Below are positions 1 to 12,600 of a stretch of DNA of 27,104 nucleotides, piece after piece. The DNA comes from Cruorifilaria tuberocauda (taxonomy: Eukaryota; Nematoda; Chromadorea; Rhabditida; Onchocercidae). The notes beneath the pieces were generated by a model. That model was not told the origin of the DNA, made no database searches, and saw only the letters and a list, made by a program, of their open reading frames with translations. The translations under genes were made by a program, and so were the position numbers. The stretch lies in NCBI GenBank assembly GCA_013365365.1, contig JABVXU010000665.1, positions 1-27,104 on the forward strand, in the 5' to 3' direction. The first letter of the stretch is position 1, and each line of letters starts with the position of its first letter.

Positions 1-1640
1 TCATTATCATTATTATTATTATCATTATTATATTAATAAGTTATTACAATTTTAATTACATCTTTTCTTCTTCATTTAACAAATTTCATAAATGATATTT
101 TTGATATAAAAAGTCTGAAAGTATAGAAATTAATTATTCGTGATAATATCATCAAAAATATTGCAAGAAAAATGCCAATCTTTTTTTCAAACAAATTTTA
201 ATTTTCTTTCTAACATTTAGCAAATTCAATAAATGATACTTTTTGAAGTGAAACATTTGACGAAGAAATGAAATGAAGTATTTGATATACTCTCTATTAG
301 TAAAAGCAAAATGAAGTATGAGTTATCAATAGTCAATTATTGTTTTCTTTCCTCTCTTTTCTTTTTTTATCTTTTATCACTTCTTCTTCACTTTGTATCA
401 AATTATCGAAGAAGAAATGATAAACAATCGTATTATTTCTTTGCATAAAATAATCTAATCTGATAACAAACAAACAAACATTTACGCTTATCAATCAACA
501 AATTAATGAAGTTTTGCAGTGATAAGTTAGAGCGAAAGAAAAAGTAATTAAAATGAAAGTTAATAAAAAATTTTTATCTTTCAAATAATCAATTAATGAA
601 ACAATTTTTAGAATAATTTTTGTAAATTAATATGAATTTGAATTTTGTAGAAAAAAAAATCGAAATGATCTTTAGCAGTTTGATAGTTACTAAGTATTAC
701 TTAATTAACAAGTAAGTATTATTAATTAATTAAACATTTTATTGTAATTTGATGTTTTTTCATCAGGATTATAAATTTCATAATATTTACTTTTGTACTT
801 TATCGGATTGTTAATTACGAGAAATTCACGATTTACGAGATTTACTAAATAATAAGATGATAATTTAATTACTTTAAATATATACGTAATTCTGAAAACT
901 TTGTTACTTAGAAATGAAACAATGTTAAATGAGTGAATTTCATTTCTTCAAATCATGAAAACTAAATTACTAAATCATGATACTCATGAAATCATAATAC
1001 TAAATCACTAAATCATGAAACTCATGAAATCATAATACTTTTAAATCAACTAAATCAAAAAATTCAAATCATCAATTATACCATTTCCAAAGTTTAAATT
1101 ATAATTTGAAAATAGGAATTAATATTTAACTTAGTTGCTAATACGATATCTTATAAGATAGATATTGATAGTGATAAGCTGTTAAGCGAAACTTTATCAA
1201 TAACACATGCATTCTTTTTTTTAATCTTTTCAATATTATATCTTTGATTGCAAAAAAAAAAAAAACTGAATCAAATTAAAATCAACTTTTTTGATTAAAC
1301 GCCTATCAGTATATCAGTAGTTTCATCAAAGATTTCTATTTCAAATTAAAATAAACTTTTTAAAAGAAAAACTATAAAATTTGAAATTCGACAGATAAGT
1401 TTAAAAAAAAAAAATTGAACCTTTAACCAGGTAATTTTCATATCTTTTTGATGATTAAATTGTCAACTTTTGAGCAATTTTAGTGGTTGCCATGACTTCC
1501 ACTACTTTGTTCTTACATATTATGCAATTAATTTAAGTATTAATGAGAAAAAAAAAGGAATGCAGGTGAACGTATATTTAAAGGTTGAATTTCGAATTTA
1601 CATAAATTATGAATTAAATTCTTTAAATCTACGATTAAGT
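1..1640. other. AT-rich non-coding stretch, no gene seen
   Basis: Very AT-rich DNA with stops in all frames at short intervals, poly-A/T runs and short local duplications. One local repeat at about 951-1040 is a roughly 37-bp unit built on 'ctaaatcatgaaactcatga', present about two and a half times. The short open frame near 1470 starts with TTG and is low complexity, so I do not regard it as a gene. No RNA gene or promoter is recognisable. Confidence 0.6.
1294..1333 (+). repeat. dispersed 40-bp repeat, copy 1
   Basis: A 40-bp segment containing 'aaacgcctatcagtatatca' recurs at 3702-3741 with only two or three changes, 2.4 kb away and in the same orientation. The surrounding sequence is not otherwise similar. 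It could be a remnant of a mobile element or a short conserved non-coding element. Function unknown. Confidence 0.7.
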
Positions 1641-1870
1641 AAAGTTAAATTTGATGAAAACATATTAATGAAATTACATTTAATGAAAACATTGATGAAA
1701 TTAAATTTGATGAAAAGATTAATTAATTAAATGAAATTTGATGAAAACATTTAATTTGTAAAATGTTAAATTTGTTGAAAACACTAATGAAATTAAATTT
1801 GATAAAAACATCAATAAATTTAAATTTGATGAAAAGATTAATTAATTGAAATTTGATGAGAAGATAAACT
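1640..1870. repeat. degenerate AT-rich tandem repeat (TTTGATGAAAA units)
   Basis: A run of imperfect units built on 'aaatttgatgaaaacatta' and 'atgaaattaaatttgatga', each about 25-35 bp and repeated seven or more times. An open frame through part of it (LMKTLMKLNLMK-type peptide) is a by-product of the repeat and not a protein gene. Confidence 0.6.
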
Positions 1871-2099
1871 GTTACTATTTTAAAGTAATAAATAACTTAA
1901 TTGTACTGATCAGTTATCAGTTCTTCCCAAATTACACAATGATTATTTACACTAAAACTCTTATTAACAAATTCAATTGTTGAATTTAATTGTTAGAATC
2001 AAATGTTAAAATTTTTCAATTGATAAAATGAATAAATTTTTAAAAAATTAAGAATTAAAATTCATAAATCATAAAAAGTAATACGTCGATGACGTCATC

Positions 2100-2705
2100 T
2101 TCATCTATTTTATCATTTACTATCATCTTGTAACAATGCTTAATATCATTAGCTACTATCTCCTAATAGAAGTAATAGTAACAAAGATTGAAAAAATCTT
2201 ATCACCTGATACCATTCGTGATATCATTGGTTACTATCTTATCATAGTAGTAATAGTAACAAAGATTGAAAAAATCTTATCACCTGATATCATTCGTGAT
2301 ATCATTGGTTACTAGGTTGTACTTGATATCATCGATAATATTACGATCTCGTGATAGTAGTAATAGTAGTAATTCATGAAGATAGAAAAAGCCTTATCAC
2401 CTGATATCATTGGCTACAATTTCGTTATAGTAGTAATAATAATAAAGATAGGAAAAGCCTTATCATCTGGTATCATTTGGCTAGTATCCTGTAACAATGC
2501 TTGATATTATTGGCTATTATCTCTCTACTATCTTATAGAAGTAAGTAATAGTAGTGAAGATTGGAAAAGCCTTATCATCTGGTATCATTTGGCTAGTATC
2601 CTGTAACAATGCTTGATATTATTGGCTACTATCTCTCTACTATCTTATAGAAGTAAGTAATAGTAACGAAGATTGGAAAAGCCTTATCATCTGATATTAT
2701 TAGCC
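2100..2705. repeat. minisatellite: 81-bp and 112-bp degenerate tandem units
   Basis: Two related tandem blocks. The first repeats 'agtaatagtaacaaagattg ... cttatcacctgat' with a spacing of about 81 bp (about 2170 and 2251). The second has a near-identical 112-bp unit, seen at about 2461 and 2573, that contains 'gtatcctgtaacaatgcttg' and 'tatcttatagaagtaagtaa'. The blocks share the motif CTTATCAYCTGRTATCATT and so probably derive from one ancestral unit. No coding potential. Confidence 0.7.
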
Positions 2706-3100
2706 TAGATAACATCCGATAATCAATGAAGGGGTCTATTACATAGATATGAGAAATCCTTTGATATGACAATAAGAACAACAACGATAAGAATAAGAAA
2801 TAATAAAATGGAATTTTTATTAGCTTAAATTATTGCTAACGAATTATAATTGAAATTAATTAATTGTCCTCATTTTAATACTTTTAAATTTTCTTATTGC
2901 ATTTTATTTGTAGCGAAAATAATAATTTTTTTTTTTGAACAATAATACAATAACATTTGTCATTTCGTTATTACATCTTCTCGAATTTTATTGAAATTGC
3001 TGTTGTTTTTATTGTTGTCATCTTTATTGCTATTGTTGCTGATAATGTTCTTGTTGTTGCTACTATTATTACAGATATTATTTTGATTTCAAAATCTATT
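2706..3100. other. AT-rich intergenic DNA, no gene seen
   Basis: Low-complexity DNA with stops in all frames and imperfect trinucleotide stretches such as 'ttgttgttgctactattatt' near 3050. I see no gene or RNA here. Confidence 0.5.
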
Positions 3101-3109
3101 TCTTACTAA

Positions 3110-3405
3110 ATCTTGATTTAAGAGAATCCATTCTGAAATTTCAACCTCATTTCTAAATTTCGATTTAAGAGAATCCGTTATTATATTTTTTTTTTTGATT
3201 TAAGATAATCCCTTACTAAATTCTGATCTTATTATAAACACCTGATTTAAGGTAATCTGTTATTTCGTTAACAAATTCTGATTTAAGATAATCCATTATC
3301 AAATTCTAATTGTATTACTAAAACTTGGATTTAAGATAATCTGTTATCAAATTTTCATTTCATAACTAAATTTCAATTTAAGATAAACCGTTATGAAATT
3401 TTGAT
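3110..3405. repeat. degenerate tandem repeat (GATTTAAGATAATCC units)
   Basis: About seven imperfect units of roughly 35-55 bp. Each carries a core like 'gatttaagataatccgttat' followed by an 'aaattctgat' block. Spacing varies, so this is an old, diverged tandem array. It has no open reading frame. Confidence 0.6.
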
Positions 3406-3655
3406 CTCATCATTAATTTTTAATTTCAAAAAACTTCGCTCAAATAATAGCTCCTTCTTTTTTTTTTTTTTAACTAAAAATGAAATTTAAAAATCTTTAA
3501 AATAAACTTATCTCATAAAATGATACTTTTTCAATTCTTCATTACAAAATGAATGAAATTGTGAGAGAGTGAAGAAAAAAAAAAACAAAGAATTGGTGAA
3601 TAAGCTAAAATACTATCATGAAAATGAAAAGTTTCAGGAGAGAGTAAAATGATAA

Positions 3656-3679
3656 AGAGAGAGAGAGAGAGAGAGAGAG
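3656..3679 (+). repeat. (GA)n microsatellite
   Basis: An uninterrupted run of about 12 GA dinucleotides in a purine-rich segment. It lies just upstream of the second copy of the 40-bp dispersed repeat. Confidence 0.9.
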
Positions 3680-3701
3680 GGCGGGAAAGGAAATGTCTTA
3701 A

Positions 3702-3741
3702 ATTAAACGCCTATCAGTATATCAGTAGCTTCACCAAAGAT
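3702..3741 (+). repeat. dispersed 40-bp repeat, copy 2
   Basis: Second copy of the element at 1294-1333, sharing 'attaaacgcctatcagtata' and the following bases with only a few T/C changes. It lies between a GA run and a long pyrimidine-rich tract. Confidence 0.7.
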
Positions 3742-3769
3742 AACTTACAAAGCTGAAGGAATAAAAAGC

Positions 3770-3836
3770 ACCACCTCTCATCCCTCCCTCCAATCATTTC
3801 TCTTTTTTTTCCTCCCTCTCCCTTTCCCTCTCTCCC

Positions 3837-3874
<38 letters not shown>

Positions 3875-3920
3875 CTATTTCTCATTCCCTTCTTTTCTTT
3901 CATCATATGCTCCACCCTCC
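3770..3920 (+). repeat. pyrimidine-rich tract with (TC)n run
   Basis: About 150 bp that is almost entirely C/T on the + strand, with a TC dinucleotide run at 3841-3867. With the purine-rich GA segment upstream, the strand asymmetry could allow triplex formation, but nothing in the sequence shows a function. Confidence 0.8.
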
Positions 3921-3989
3921 TCCAATCATTCCTCTTTTTTAACAAAACTTATTAAATTATTCTAGCTACTTCATGCATCTCATAAAGAC

Positions 3990-4680
3990 TCATCTACACA
4001 TACACACATACACACATACACATACACACATACACACATACACATACACATACAATACAGACTTATTAAGAAACATATCAATCATACAGACATATACATG
4101 CACACATACACATTAGGGACTTATCCATAAACATATATTCATCATGTACACACACATACATGCACACATACAATACAGACTTATTCATAAACATAGTCAC
4201 CGTGTAAATATACACACATGCATACATGCACACATACATCAGCATACATTCATTATGTAGATATACACACACACATATATACACATGCAAACATGTAATA
4301 CAGGATTATTCAAAAACGCATTCGTTATGTAGACATACACATACATACATACATACATGCACACATATACAATACATAAATACATATTCATCATTTAGAC
4401 ATACACATACACATAAGTATATATTCATTATATAGACATACACACATACATGTGCAATACAGGATTATTCGAAAAACATATTCATCATGTAAACTTATAA
4501 ATAGAGACGAGTATATAAACATAGATTAGTCATGTGCACATACACACATACATACATACACACACATACACACACGCATATTGTATACATGTACATTCGT
4601 TAAATAGACATACGCACACGCATACACATACATACAGATGTATTCATAAACATACGCTCACGTGTAGGCTTAAACACACG
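3990..4680 (+). repeat. CA/CATA-rich minisatellite
   Basis: A long tract dominated by CACATA and CATACA, within which units of about 60 bp recur: 'acttattcataaacat', then 'catcatgtagacatacac', then 'acatgcacacatacaatac'. At least six degenerate units are visible. Open frames on both strands here give only Tyr/His/Thr- or Cys/Met/Val-rich low-complexity peptides and are not genes. Confidence 0.8.
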
Positions 4681-4770
4681 ATCAAAAATTCACTCTTCAT
4701 CCTTCTTTTAAAATTTTTTTATATGCATAGAGACGTTTTGATAAACATACATTCATTATGTAGACAGTCT

Positions 4771-4920
4771 ACGTACACCCACGCTTATAGCATCCACTTA
4801 TGCACACCCACTTATACGTACACCCACGCTTATAGCATCCACTTATGCACACCCACTTATACGTACACCCACGCATATAGCATCCACTTATGCACACCTA
4901 CTTATACGTACACCCACGCT
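4771..4920 (+). repeat. 45-bp tandem repeat, 3.3 copies
   Basis: Units begin at 4771, 4816, 4861 and 4906 (partial). Each opens with 'acgtacacccacgc' and contains 'tagcatccacttatgcacac'. Copies 1 and 2 are identical and copy 3 has two substitutions. Because 45 is a multiple of three, the array gives an in-frame 15-residue peptide repeat, but it is embedded in a minisatellite with no gene structure, so I do not call a protein. Confidence 0.9.
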
Positions 4921-5137
4921 TGGATCATGATTCCTATAATCCATCATATTTGCTGTTACGTGTTTTTTTCTCCTTTTTTCCTTTATCTTTTTTCAGATCA
5001 AAAACTCACTCTTCCTTCTTCCTTTAAAACTTTTATTAAATTTTTCAAAAAAAAAATATGCGATAAAAAATTGTGATTTGAAAATTTTCATAGCGCGTCA
5101 GCATTTGAATTCCCTCGTGCTGTTTATACCTATATCG

Positions 5138-5300
5138 ATACGGTAACGGGCCGCGCGCGTGTGCGTGTGTTGTGGCCGCGTTGTGTTGTGGCCGCGTTTA
5201 CGGCCGGTTTGGGTAAACCTCCCTTTTTTGGGTAATTAAAAAAGTTCGAGGGATGAGGTGAGAGGGGAGAAACGGCGAGGGGAAAGAGCAGGGGGGAAAA
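5138..5300 (+). promoter_or_regulatory. CpG-rich island, candidate promoter of the cyclin T gene
   Basis: In a window that is otherwise very AT-rich, about 160 bp are GC-rich and dense in CG dinucleotides ('gggccgcgcgcgtgtgcgtg'). A 17-bp sequence, TGTGTTGTGGCCGCGTT, occurs twice with a 16-bp period (5166-5198). It is followed by the small palindrome GGTTT-gggt-AAACC (5206-5219). The island lies about 1.3 kb upstream of the cyclin T start codon and nothing else nearby needs a promoter. The assignment is inference from composition and position; no TATA box or initiator was identified. Confidence 0.4.
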
Positions 5301-6590
5301 ATAGTAGTCATATTTTTTTTTTTTGGGATACTAGAAGATATAGGTGGTCTTCTCGTATTTTGTTATTTTTATGAAAGTGTAGATTTTCTTGATGTATGTT
5401 TTTTCTTTTGATATCTTATTTCATTTTGTATTCGAGATTGTAATATTGTATTGTAAGTTTAGTTTTTTTTTTCTCATGTATTTTTTCCAATTTTAATTAC
5501 TAATCATTCTGAAGTTACTTTTATTTTGTCAAATTTGGTATTTTTATAAAATATTTTTATAAAAGTATTTTTATAAAGATCGATTTGTTGAAGAAGTATA
5601 TCCATTATTGACGCTAAAATTGATGTTTATCTCTTATTAAATAGTAGCATATTGCTAAAGTATGCTAAAGATTCGTCAAAGAAAATAAGCATTAAAATTT
5701 GATAGTAATTCATCAGTCGTTATGCAGTTATATGTGTTAATACTCTTTATGATTCCGTCTGTTCTGTCATAATGCAATAGATTAGAGATAATTTTGCATA
5801 AAATTCTTATTATAAAAAGTATGTGGTTCTAACAGCACATCTATTTGCCCTTGTCATTTGGTCGATTACAGTTTCGGTAGAAAGCAAATTTTTCACCAAA
5901 CAAAGGTATATGATATCATACTTGCTTAACTAATGTGATGAGATCTTAGAAATATTTTATGGATGCATCGTCGGATATTTCCGAAAATAGCTTTTTAACA
6001 AATAAGATGATTGGTCATATTTAGCTAGTAAGTGTTTTAAAGACTAAACTATAACGTTCGTTTAGTTCTAAGGTAAATGTGAAGATCATGAGCTATCGAG
6101 TTGAAAAATAATGGTATAACTACAGAGTATATGAGATATGATTTTGTTTTTCTGCCACTTTGAGATGTTTACCTTTTACAGCAGATGAACTTTGGATTCA
6201 GTTTTTGTTTTCATTATTTTAGTAACATTATCGACTTAATGTCAATTAATTTTTGTTTTTTTTTCCTGTTTTAAATAAATGATGCTTGGATGCTTGGTAA
6301 TTTTCTCTTCTCATAGTTCTTCAGTTTCTTTTCCCAAAGTTTCATAATACGCTGTTGTTTTGTTGCCAGTAATTATCATATATCAAATCTTAGCTTGCTT
6401 TTATATCTCTAGCTTGCCTTGTTGCAATGTTATTTTGTTTTTGACTGATTATTATCTCTAGTTTGTTATGGGCTCCAAGGAATTTGTATCCGGTTCTCAT
6501 TTATTCTTGCTGTTGTACGTTTATATTTGTCGGTGAAACAGACAGTAATGGATAAGTGCTGATTCTCAACGTTATGATTTCGATTTCTAG
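5301..6590 (+). other. presumed 5' UTR/intron region of cyclin T, no coding exon seen
   Basis: About 1.3 kb between the CpG-rich island and the first coding exon. It has no convincing coding potential. It probably contains the outron or a 5' UTR intron, because it ends with an acceptor, 'cgatttctag', 15 bases before the start codon. Confidence 0.4.
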
Positions 6591-6605
6591 TTCGCACTGT
6601 CGGAA
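6581..6605 (+). promoter_or_regulatory. splice acceptor and short 5' UTR of cyclin T
   Basis: 'cgatttctag' ends at 6590 and is followed by a 15-base leader and then ATG at 6606. In nematodes such a site may accept either a spliced leader or a 5' UTR exon. The sequence alone cannot tell which. Confidence 0.5.
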
Positions 6606-9600
6606 ATGTCAACGACAGGTGTAACAGCGAATGTTAGTACTTCACAAACGACAGTATTAGGTGAACGTCAATCAAGTGCAACAACATCGGCTTCTGCTTC
6701 GGCACCATCATCGTCTAGATGGATTTTCACCCATGAACAACTGATGAGGGTCCCTAGTATTCGAGAAGGCATGTCACCGGAAGAAGTAAAGTCTTTCCAT
6801 CATTATTTTAATGTTGATTTCTTCAGCATCACAGTACTTTTAACGCTGATTTTTAATCTAGAACATGATTGCTTGAAATAATATATTACAAAATTCTAAT
6901 CCTCTATTAGCAGAATACATGAAATTAATTCAGTAGGAATTGCTTGTCCCTAGCAAATATTTATTCAATTTTGCTACAATTTACTTTGAAATTTAGGAAC
7001 TAAAAAGGCGGCGTGTATCAGCAAGTACAATCCATCAAATGGCTGATAGGCTGAATCACGAATCTCGAGTGCGAATGTGAGTTAATGTAGTTTTTCGAAT
7101 AAAACAAGAGGTTGGATTCTTTATCGAACCTAATTTCGAATGATTCATGTTCAAGAATGGAGATATATTGTAATTAGTGTAGCAACAACTATATTCACAA
7201 CGACATATAGATGGAATTAATATTCTGTTAAAATTCAAATCGATTTTTTTGATTTCAGATCTCAACTGTGTATTTGTGCTGCAATGATGCATATGCATCG
7301 ATTCTTCGTCTTTCATTCCTTTTTCAAATTCGATCCACGGGTGAGATTTGTTAAATAACAGTACCTGCTTATTTTCATTGAAAATTTGCATCGTTAAGGT
7401 TTCATTTTTCTGCTTGCTGAAATATTAAAATTGACGAGCGACTTGATCTTTTTTTCCTTCCGAAATAAATTTTTGGTATAGGGTCAAAATAAAGTGCCTT
7501 ACGTTCTTTTTCCTTTTATCTTGTTGTGATGTGTCGAGAATTACGAATGATAGTGAGGAAACCAATTATATTTTTTCTAGGATATTGCTGCTGCATGTTT
7601 GTTTTTGGCGGGTAAATCAGAAGAATGTCCCCGAAAGTTGGATCATGTCGTGCGTACATGGTGGGCTATCAAGTTTCCCCATTCACCAAATTTGGACAAT
7701 AATGTTAGTGTTTCATAACTTTTTCCCTTACCTAGAATTCATTTTGCTGTGGTCCAATGAACATATTCCACTTATTTACATTTTATAATATTTATGATGT
7801 AATAGTTTCTTGTTTTTTATATTATTACTAGCGGACTGAAAAATCTTACAGCGTCTTCATGAAGCATCGCAACTTATTGTGACATTGGAAAATCTCATCC
7901 TGCAAACAATTGGCAAGTTTTGCTCTTTGTTTGGAATAGCAACAAAGCAATCATATTTTGTTGTTTGCCTACTCAAATATCGAAGTACGCGAGGGCGTTA
8001 TGCTTTTGATTTTGAAAATTGAAATCCAAATGCATTAAAACATCAATTTAAACTTGATGAGCATAATTGAAAGAATAGTATTGCACAGTTTTTCTCAACT
8101 GTACATTTACTCATGCAGCATTCGATTTGTCAGTGGATATCCCGCATCCATACGTCCTGACACACATGCAAAAATTCGCGCGAGGTTAGTTTTATTATGT
8201 TGTAGATTTCATAATTTTCCTTTCACTTGCTGAAGGAGTGGTAGGGAGGAGATGTTTGACCGTGAGAAAATGCGATAGAGGCGTAAGCAAACAGAGGGAT
8301 ATTATGTAGCAGCTGAAGGACAATATATTGGCTAATATGTCGTTATGATAATTAATATTTGATATTATTTCATCTCTTTTTCGAATCACAGTCAAGTTTT
8401 ACCTAATTCGTTTGCTAAATTTTTTTTTTGTACTTGTGAAAAATACATTGTAAAGAAAGAATGAATCATAGTTTATTTGATGAATCATAATAATAAATTA
8501 TTTTAGATGCGTCGGGAAACAGAAGAATATCGGAAATAGCTTATTGGTTTGCGAGTGATATGTAAATTTTCCCAGTATTTTTGTAAAGAGTAATAATTTT
8601 TAAGAATTAGAAAATAAAAGGGAAAAATAGATGGCACCATAATCTCCGGAGTTGTAATCTGATTCGAGTGGTTTATGGAGAGCCACTAGAAGAACGGAAT
8701 GAAAATAAATGGACTGGGTGAGCAGTTCCACATTATTTATCTTCTTGTGGAGATTGTTTTCTTTCTTTTTAAGGCTGCACATGACAAATTGGGGAGTACG
8801 TTATACGGCAAAAGCGATTGCGTGTGTTTGCATCCAAATGGCATGTCTCTGGGCAGAATTTGAAGTAAGCAGTGCTAAAATATTTTTTTTCTTGGTATCC
8901 ATTAAGGACAGAGAAAATGAATTATAACAGGAGTCGGAAAGTTTCTTTTTGTGCTTGAACGACATATAGTTTTCAACTTGTGTTGCCTATTTCTTTCATT
9001 GAAGCTGCAAATTAATAGAAATAAAATTTAATGCATGACTGTTATTCGTAGCATTTAAGTGATAAATGAGCTTTCGTTTTTTTAGCTAATCCATATATTT
9101 GGTAAGAAAAGTGGAGATGCATGAACAGCACAATTTTTTTAGTTTTATTAACATTTAGGCTTACATTTTTGGAGTCTAAGATTTAAGTATACTTAAGTTT
9201 GTTAATTTATAAGCAAAAATAATGATATTTTGCAGGTAACTGCTGTATGCAAAGCCAGCAGCGAAACACTCCTTATTCGTACATTCTAAATTTATAGTTT
9301 TGAAAAAAGAAAACCTAGTTTTTAAATTTCAAAAAACTGATACGAATTCAGATGCCTATTTGGTTGGCTACTTTGTCGTGTGGTTGTATGCGTGGCGCGC
9401 AGCGTAACATCTTATGTTTGTAAAACTGTAATGCGTTGCTTCCTGCATTCTGCAATTAGGATTGCATCTTGCGGAAGTATTAACGCAGATCAGTTTCGAC
9501 AAATACTCGAAAGAAGAAGCAAGAACAGCAACTCTTTGATTGTCTGTACTAATTGCTGCAAATCGTGCAAGTTGACGTGTAGTGAACAGCGCTTAAGATT

Positions 9601-12600
9601 AGCACTGTATGTCGAAGAATTGGGAAGAGAAACAAACTTAGTGGCTTATTTTTGATCCTACACTTTATTTTGAAGATGAGGAAGTCACTGTAGTTGTTTC
9701 TGGTACCATTTCGTTAAATAGTGCATCTCGCTGTAATTCATACGCAAAACTTGCACGCTGCACAAGTTAGTGTTAGCAGCGCAGATAAGTTCAGTAAGAG
9801 TATAAGAACTTTCATATAAACCACGAACAAAGAGATAATTGGCCGTAAAATTACTCACAAAATCTACAAATTATAAATTGCGGGCAGACGGAATCTATTT
9901 CTTTTTGGTTTAAATTACGAGTTAGCAGTTTAAAAAAACCGTGTGGGGAATCTACCACTTCGCTTTATTGGAAGAAATACACAAACATACAGAGAGAAAG
10001 AGAGAGATTCTATATCAAAAATTAAATAAAGGTAACTTTTATTGAAATTTTTCTAGCAGCTTGTTTTTATTTCCGTGCAACCTTTCTATCTCTTTTTTTG
10101 GAAAGCATTGGAACGAAATAAAAATTTTTGAATTTAGAGAAATTTCTAGTGTTTTGCCATTTGCGTGCTCTTTTTCCTTACTTTTAGTTTGAGAGTGCAT
10201 TGTATAAAGTATTTTGGAAAATTAAAGAAGCAAAAATTTTTTAATTGTTTCAAAAAAAGTTTTTGCTAAGATTCTGATTAATGCGTATTTTTCATGAAGT
10301 TAAAGAAACTTTTATAATGTTCATATCACTCTCGTTTCTTTCTTGGAGTGTTAAAACTCATAAATTACTAAAAATCAATGCAATATTTATATTCTTATGA
10401 AATTATCTATTTACTGTGGAGAGCAAATAGGCATTTCAGTTGCTCGGAATTATTTAATGCTTAATGATGTAATCTTGGTTATTTTTCTACTTTCGAAATG
10501 GAGTAATAATACTGCAAAGTTTGCAGAGAGTGGAGAATGGATATTAAGTTTTTTTGAAAAAAAAAATTAAAACTAATCACACAGTTCATTGTATTGTTTT
10601 TCTATTTAGGAATTTTTCTGCACATTTTTCAATTTTTTTTGCACTGCACCTTAGATGCATGTTTTTGCAAGTGTTCAAACCAGATATGTTTCTTTTATAG
10701 ATGACTTTTTCTCTATGATATCATATGCGCGGCATATGCCGAGAATAATAGGGCTAAAGTTGGATGGTGACATTCTTAATGTAAGGTGAAAATACTTAAT
10801 TATGGCCAGCACTTAGGGCAATTGTCTGCAAGTTACACTGACCAGACAATAATATATTAGTGGAAGTATGTTTTTGCGTGTACGTATGTATATATATATG
10901 CAAACATTATCACTGAAGAAATGAGAATTCGTAGTGATAATTCAATGAGAAGGAGAGGAAAAAATTTAGAACCATCAAAAATATATAGCAGTTTTTTATA
11001 TAGTTTAAAATGTTGCAGTGAAGTTCTATATCTGAAAATTCCATGAATTGGACGGCGTTTGATATTTCTATGTCCATTACATCTTTGACTTATGTAAATA
11101 ATGTTTTTCGGACTTTTCCGATTATTCCGTAGTCTTTTAATTTTTTTTTTCGTAGTTCTCAATCATGTATGAGTTTTTGGCATATTTATATCAATGTATT
11201 CCTTTTCTTGAAATCAAGTTTTTCAATTTTGTTTGAACATTGAAGTCCCTTTTTATCTCATATAAGGTATTTTTATTTTTATGTCAGTTTACTGGAAGTA
11301 AAGTCCATTTTTGAATTCTCAATATGCTTCCATCTTCAATTTTTTCAGAAAAAATAATTTCAGAAGGTATTTCAGGGAATTCAATTTCAGATTCAAACGA
11401 CACCCGATGAAGCACCATGGTATAAACAAGTTGATCCAACAATGACGCTAGACAAGTTGTTGAGTGAGTTTGCATATTAATATAATTTGTATTTGTTTTC
11501 TGGATATTTTATTCCTTAAAGTGTACAAATCATGCTGTTTATAGATTTGACAAATTATTTTCCTGCATTCTATTGATTTTTTGATTGTCAAAGTACCGAT
11601 CCATATAAAAATTTAGTGTCAAATTTTTTCAAAATCAATTTTTACTTCTATTTAGAATTAACAGAGGAGTTCTCTCGTATTTACAAGACACATGGTGAAT
11701 CATTGAACATCAAGAAATACGCAATGCGTAGTTCACTAAGGGAAAATGCTACTCCGCAGAATTCCAACCAGCCTCAGCAACAGTCATCCCAACAGTCTTC
11801 GTCGCAACAGCTGCGACAAGGACAGAATCGTAAGTTATTTCAAGTAATTTCTAAACTACTTACTGATGAGAAATCATCCTACTGTAGTTTGAAATTTTAG
11901 TCTCAAGACCGAAACTTAGATATCAAGTTTCATAAATATTTTAATTCTGTATACATGTCATTTCAGAGGCTACACCATCAATCGCAACTCTGCCACCTCC
12001 ACCAGTGGCACCACAGCTCAATACAGCTATGACTGTAAAAAGTACTGAGCCAGCTCGGCGTATTGACCTTAGTGATTACAAATTGCGGACTAATGGTTAG
12101 AAATTGCAATGTTACAAAAATAATCGGATTTAAAATGCTAACATTTCTGCAGTTTCTTTCAAATATTTTTGCATCTTTTTATTAAAATATAAACGAATTC
12201 GTTAATATCTGTTTAAAACATCTCTCATGCCAAGTTAAATGACTATCGGAACCACCGAGTTTTTTATGTAAGCGTAGAGGGTAAAACAGCAGAAATTAAA
12301 AAAATCGTATTTCACTTTTCGGCTTATTTTGCAGCGCAGCAACAGCAACAACCAAGCGGTTCACAAAATTCTACAGCGCAAATTCAACGAAAAAATTTCA
12401 TGCGACCAGATATACTGTCACAAACAGTTAGTAAAGGACTGGATTTATCTCTTCCTCCAATTATCGCAAATGGCAAGTTTGTTTGTGTGCATTTTAAAAT
12501 ATATTTTATGAGTTCTACTATGTTGGTTTGATTTGATGTTGGGAAGTAATATTTTGTTGCTCTAAAAGTTGATTTGTCTTATGCTGTCATTAATGAAGAA

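Noticed and set aside
4078..5076. Open frames of 69 to 180 codons on both strands rich in Tyr/His/Thr or Cys/Met/Val
   Set aside because: They are translations of CA/CATA minisatellite and of the 45-bp repeat, with no gene context.
7841..7851. Alternative upstream acceptor (attattactag) for cyclin T exon 5
   Set aside because: All three phases meet a stop before or within the cyclin box; only the TTACAG acceptor gives an open frame.
9236..9290. Possible alternative exon after 'attttgcag' in intron 8, in phase with exon 8 for 17 codons
   Set aside because: It is short, ends in a stop within the cyclin fold and would remove the second cyclin box; a chance frame is more likely.
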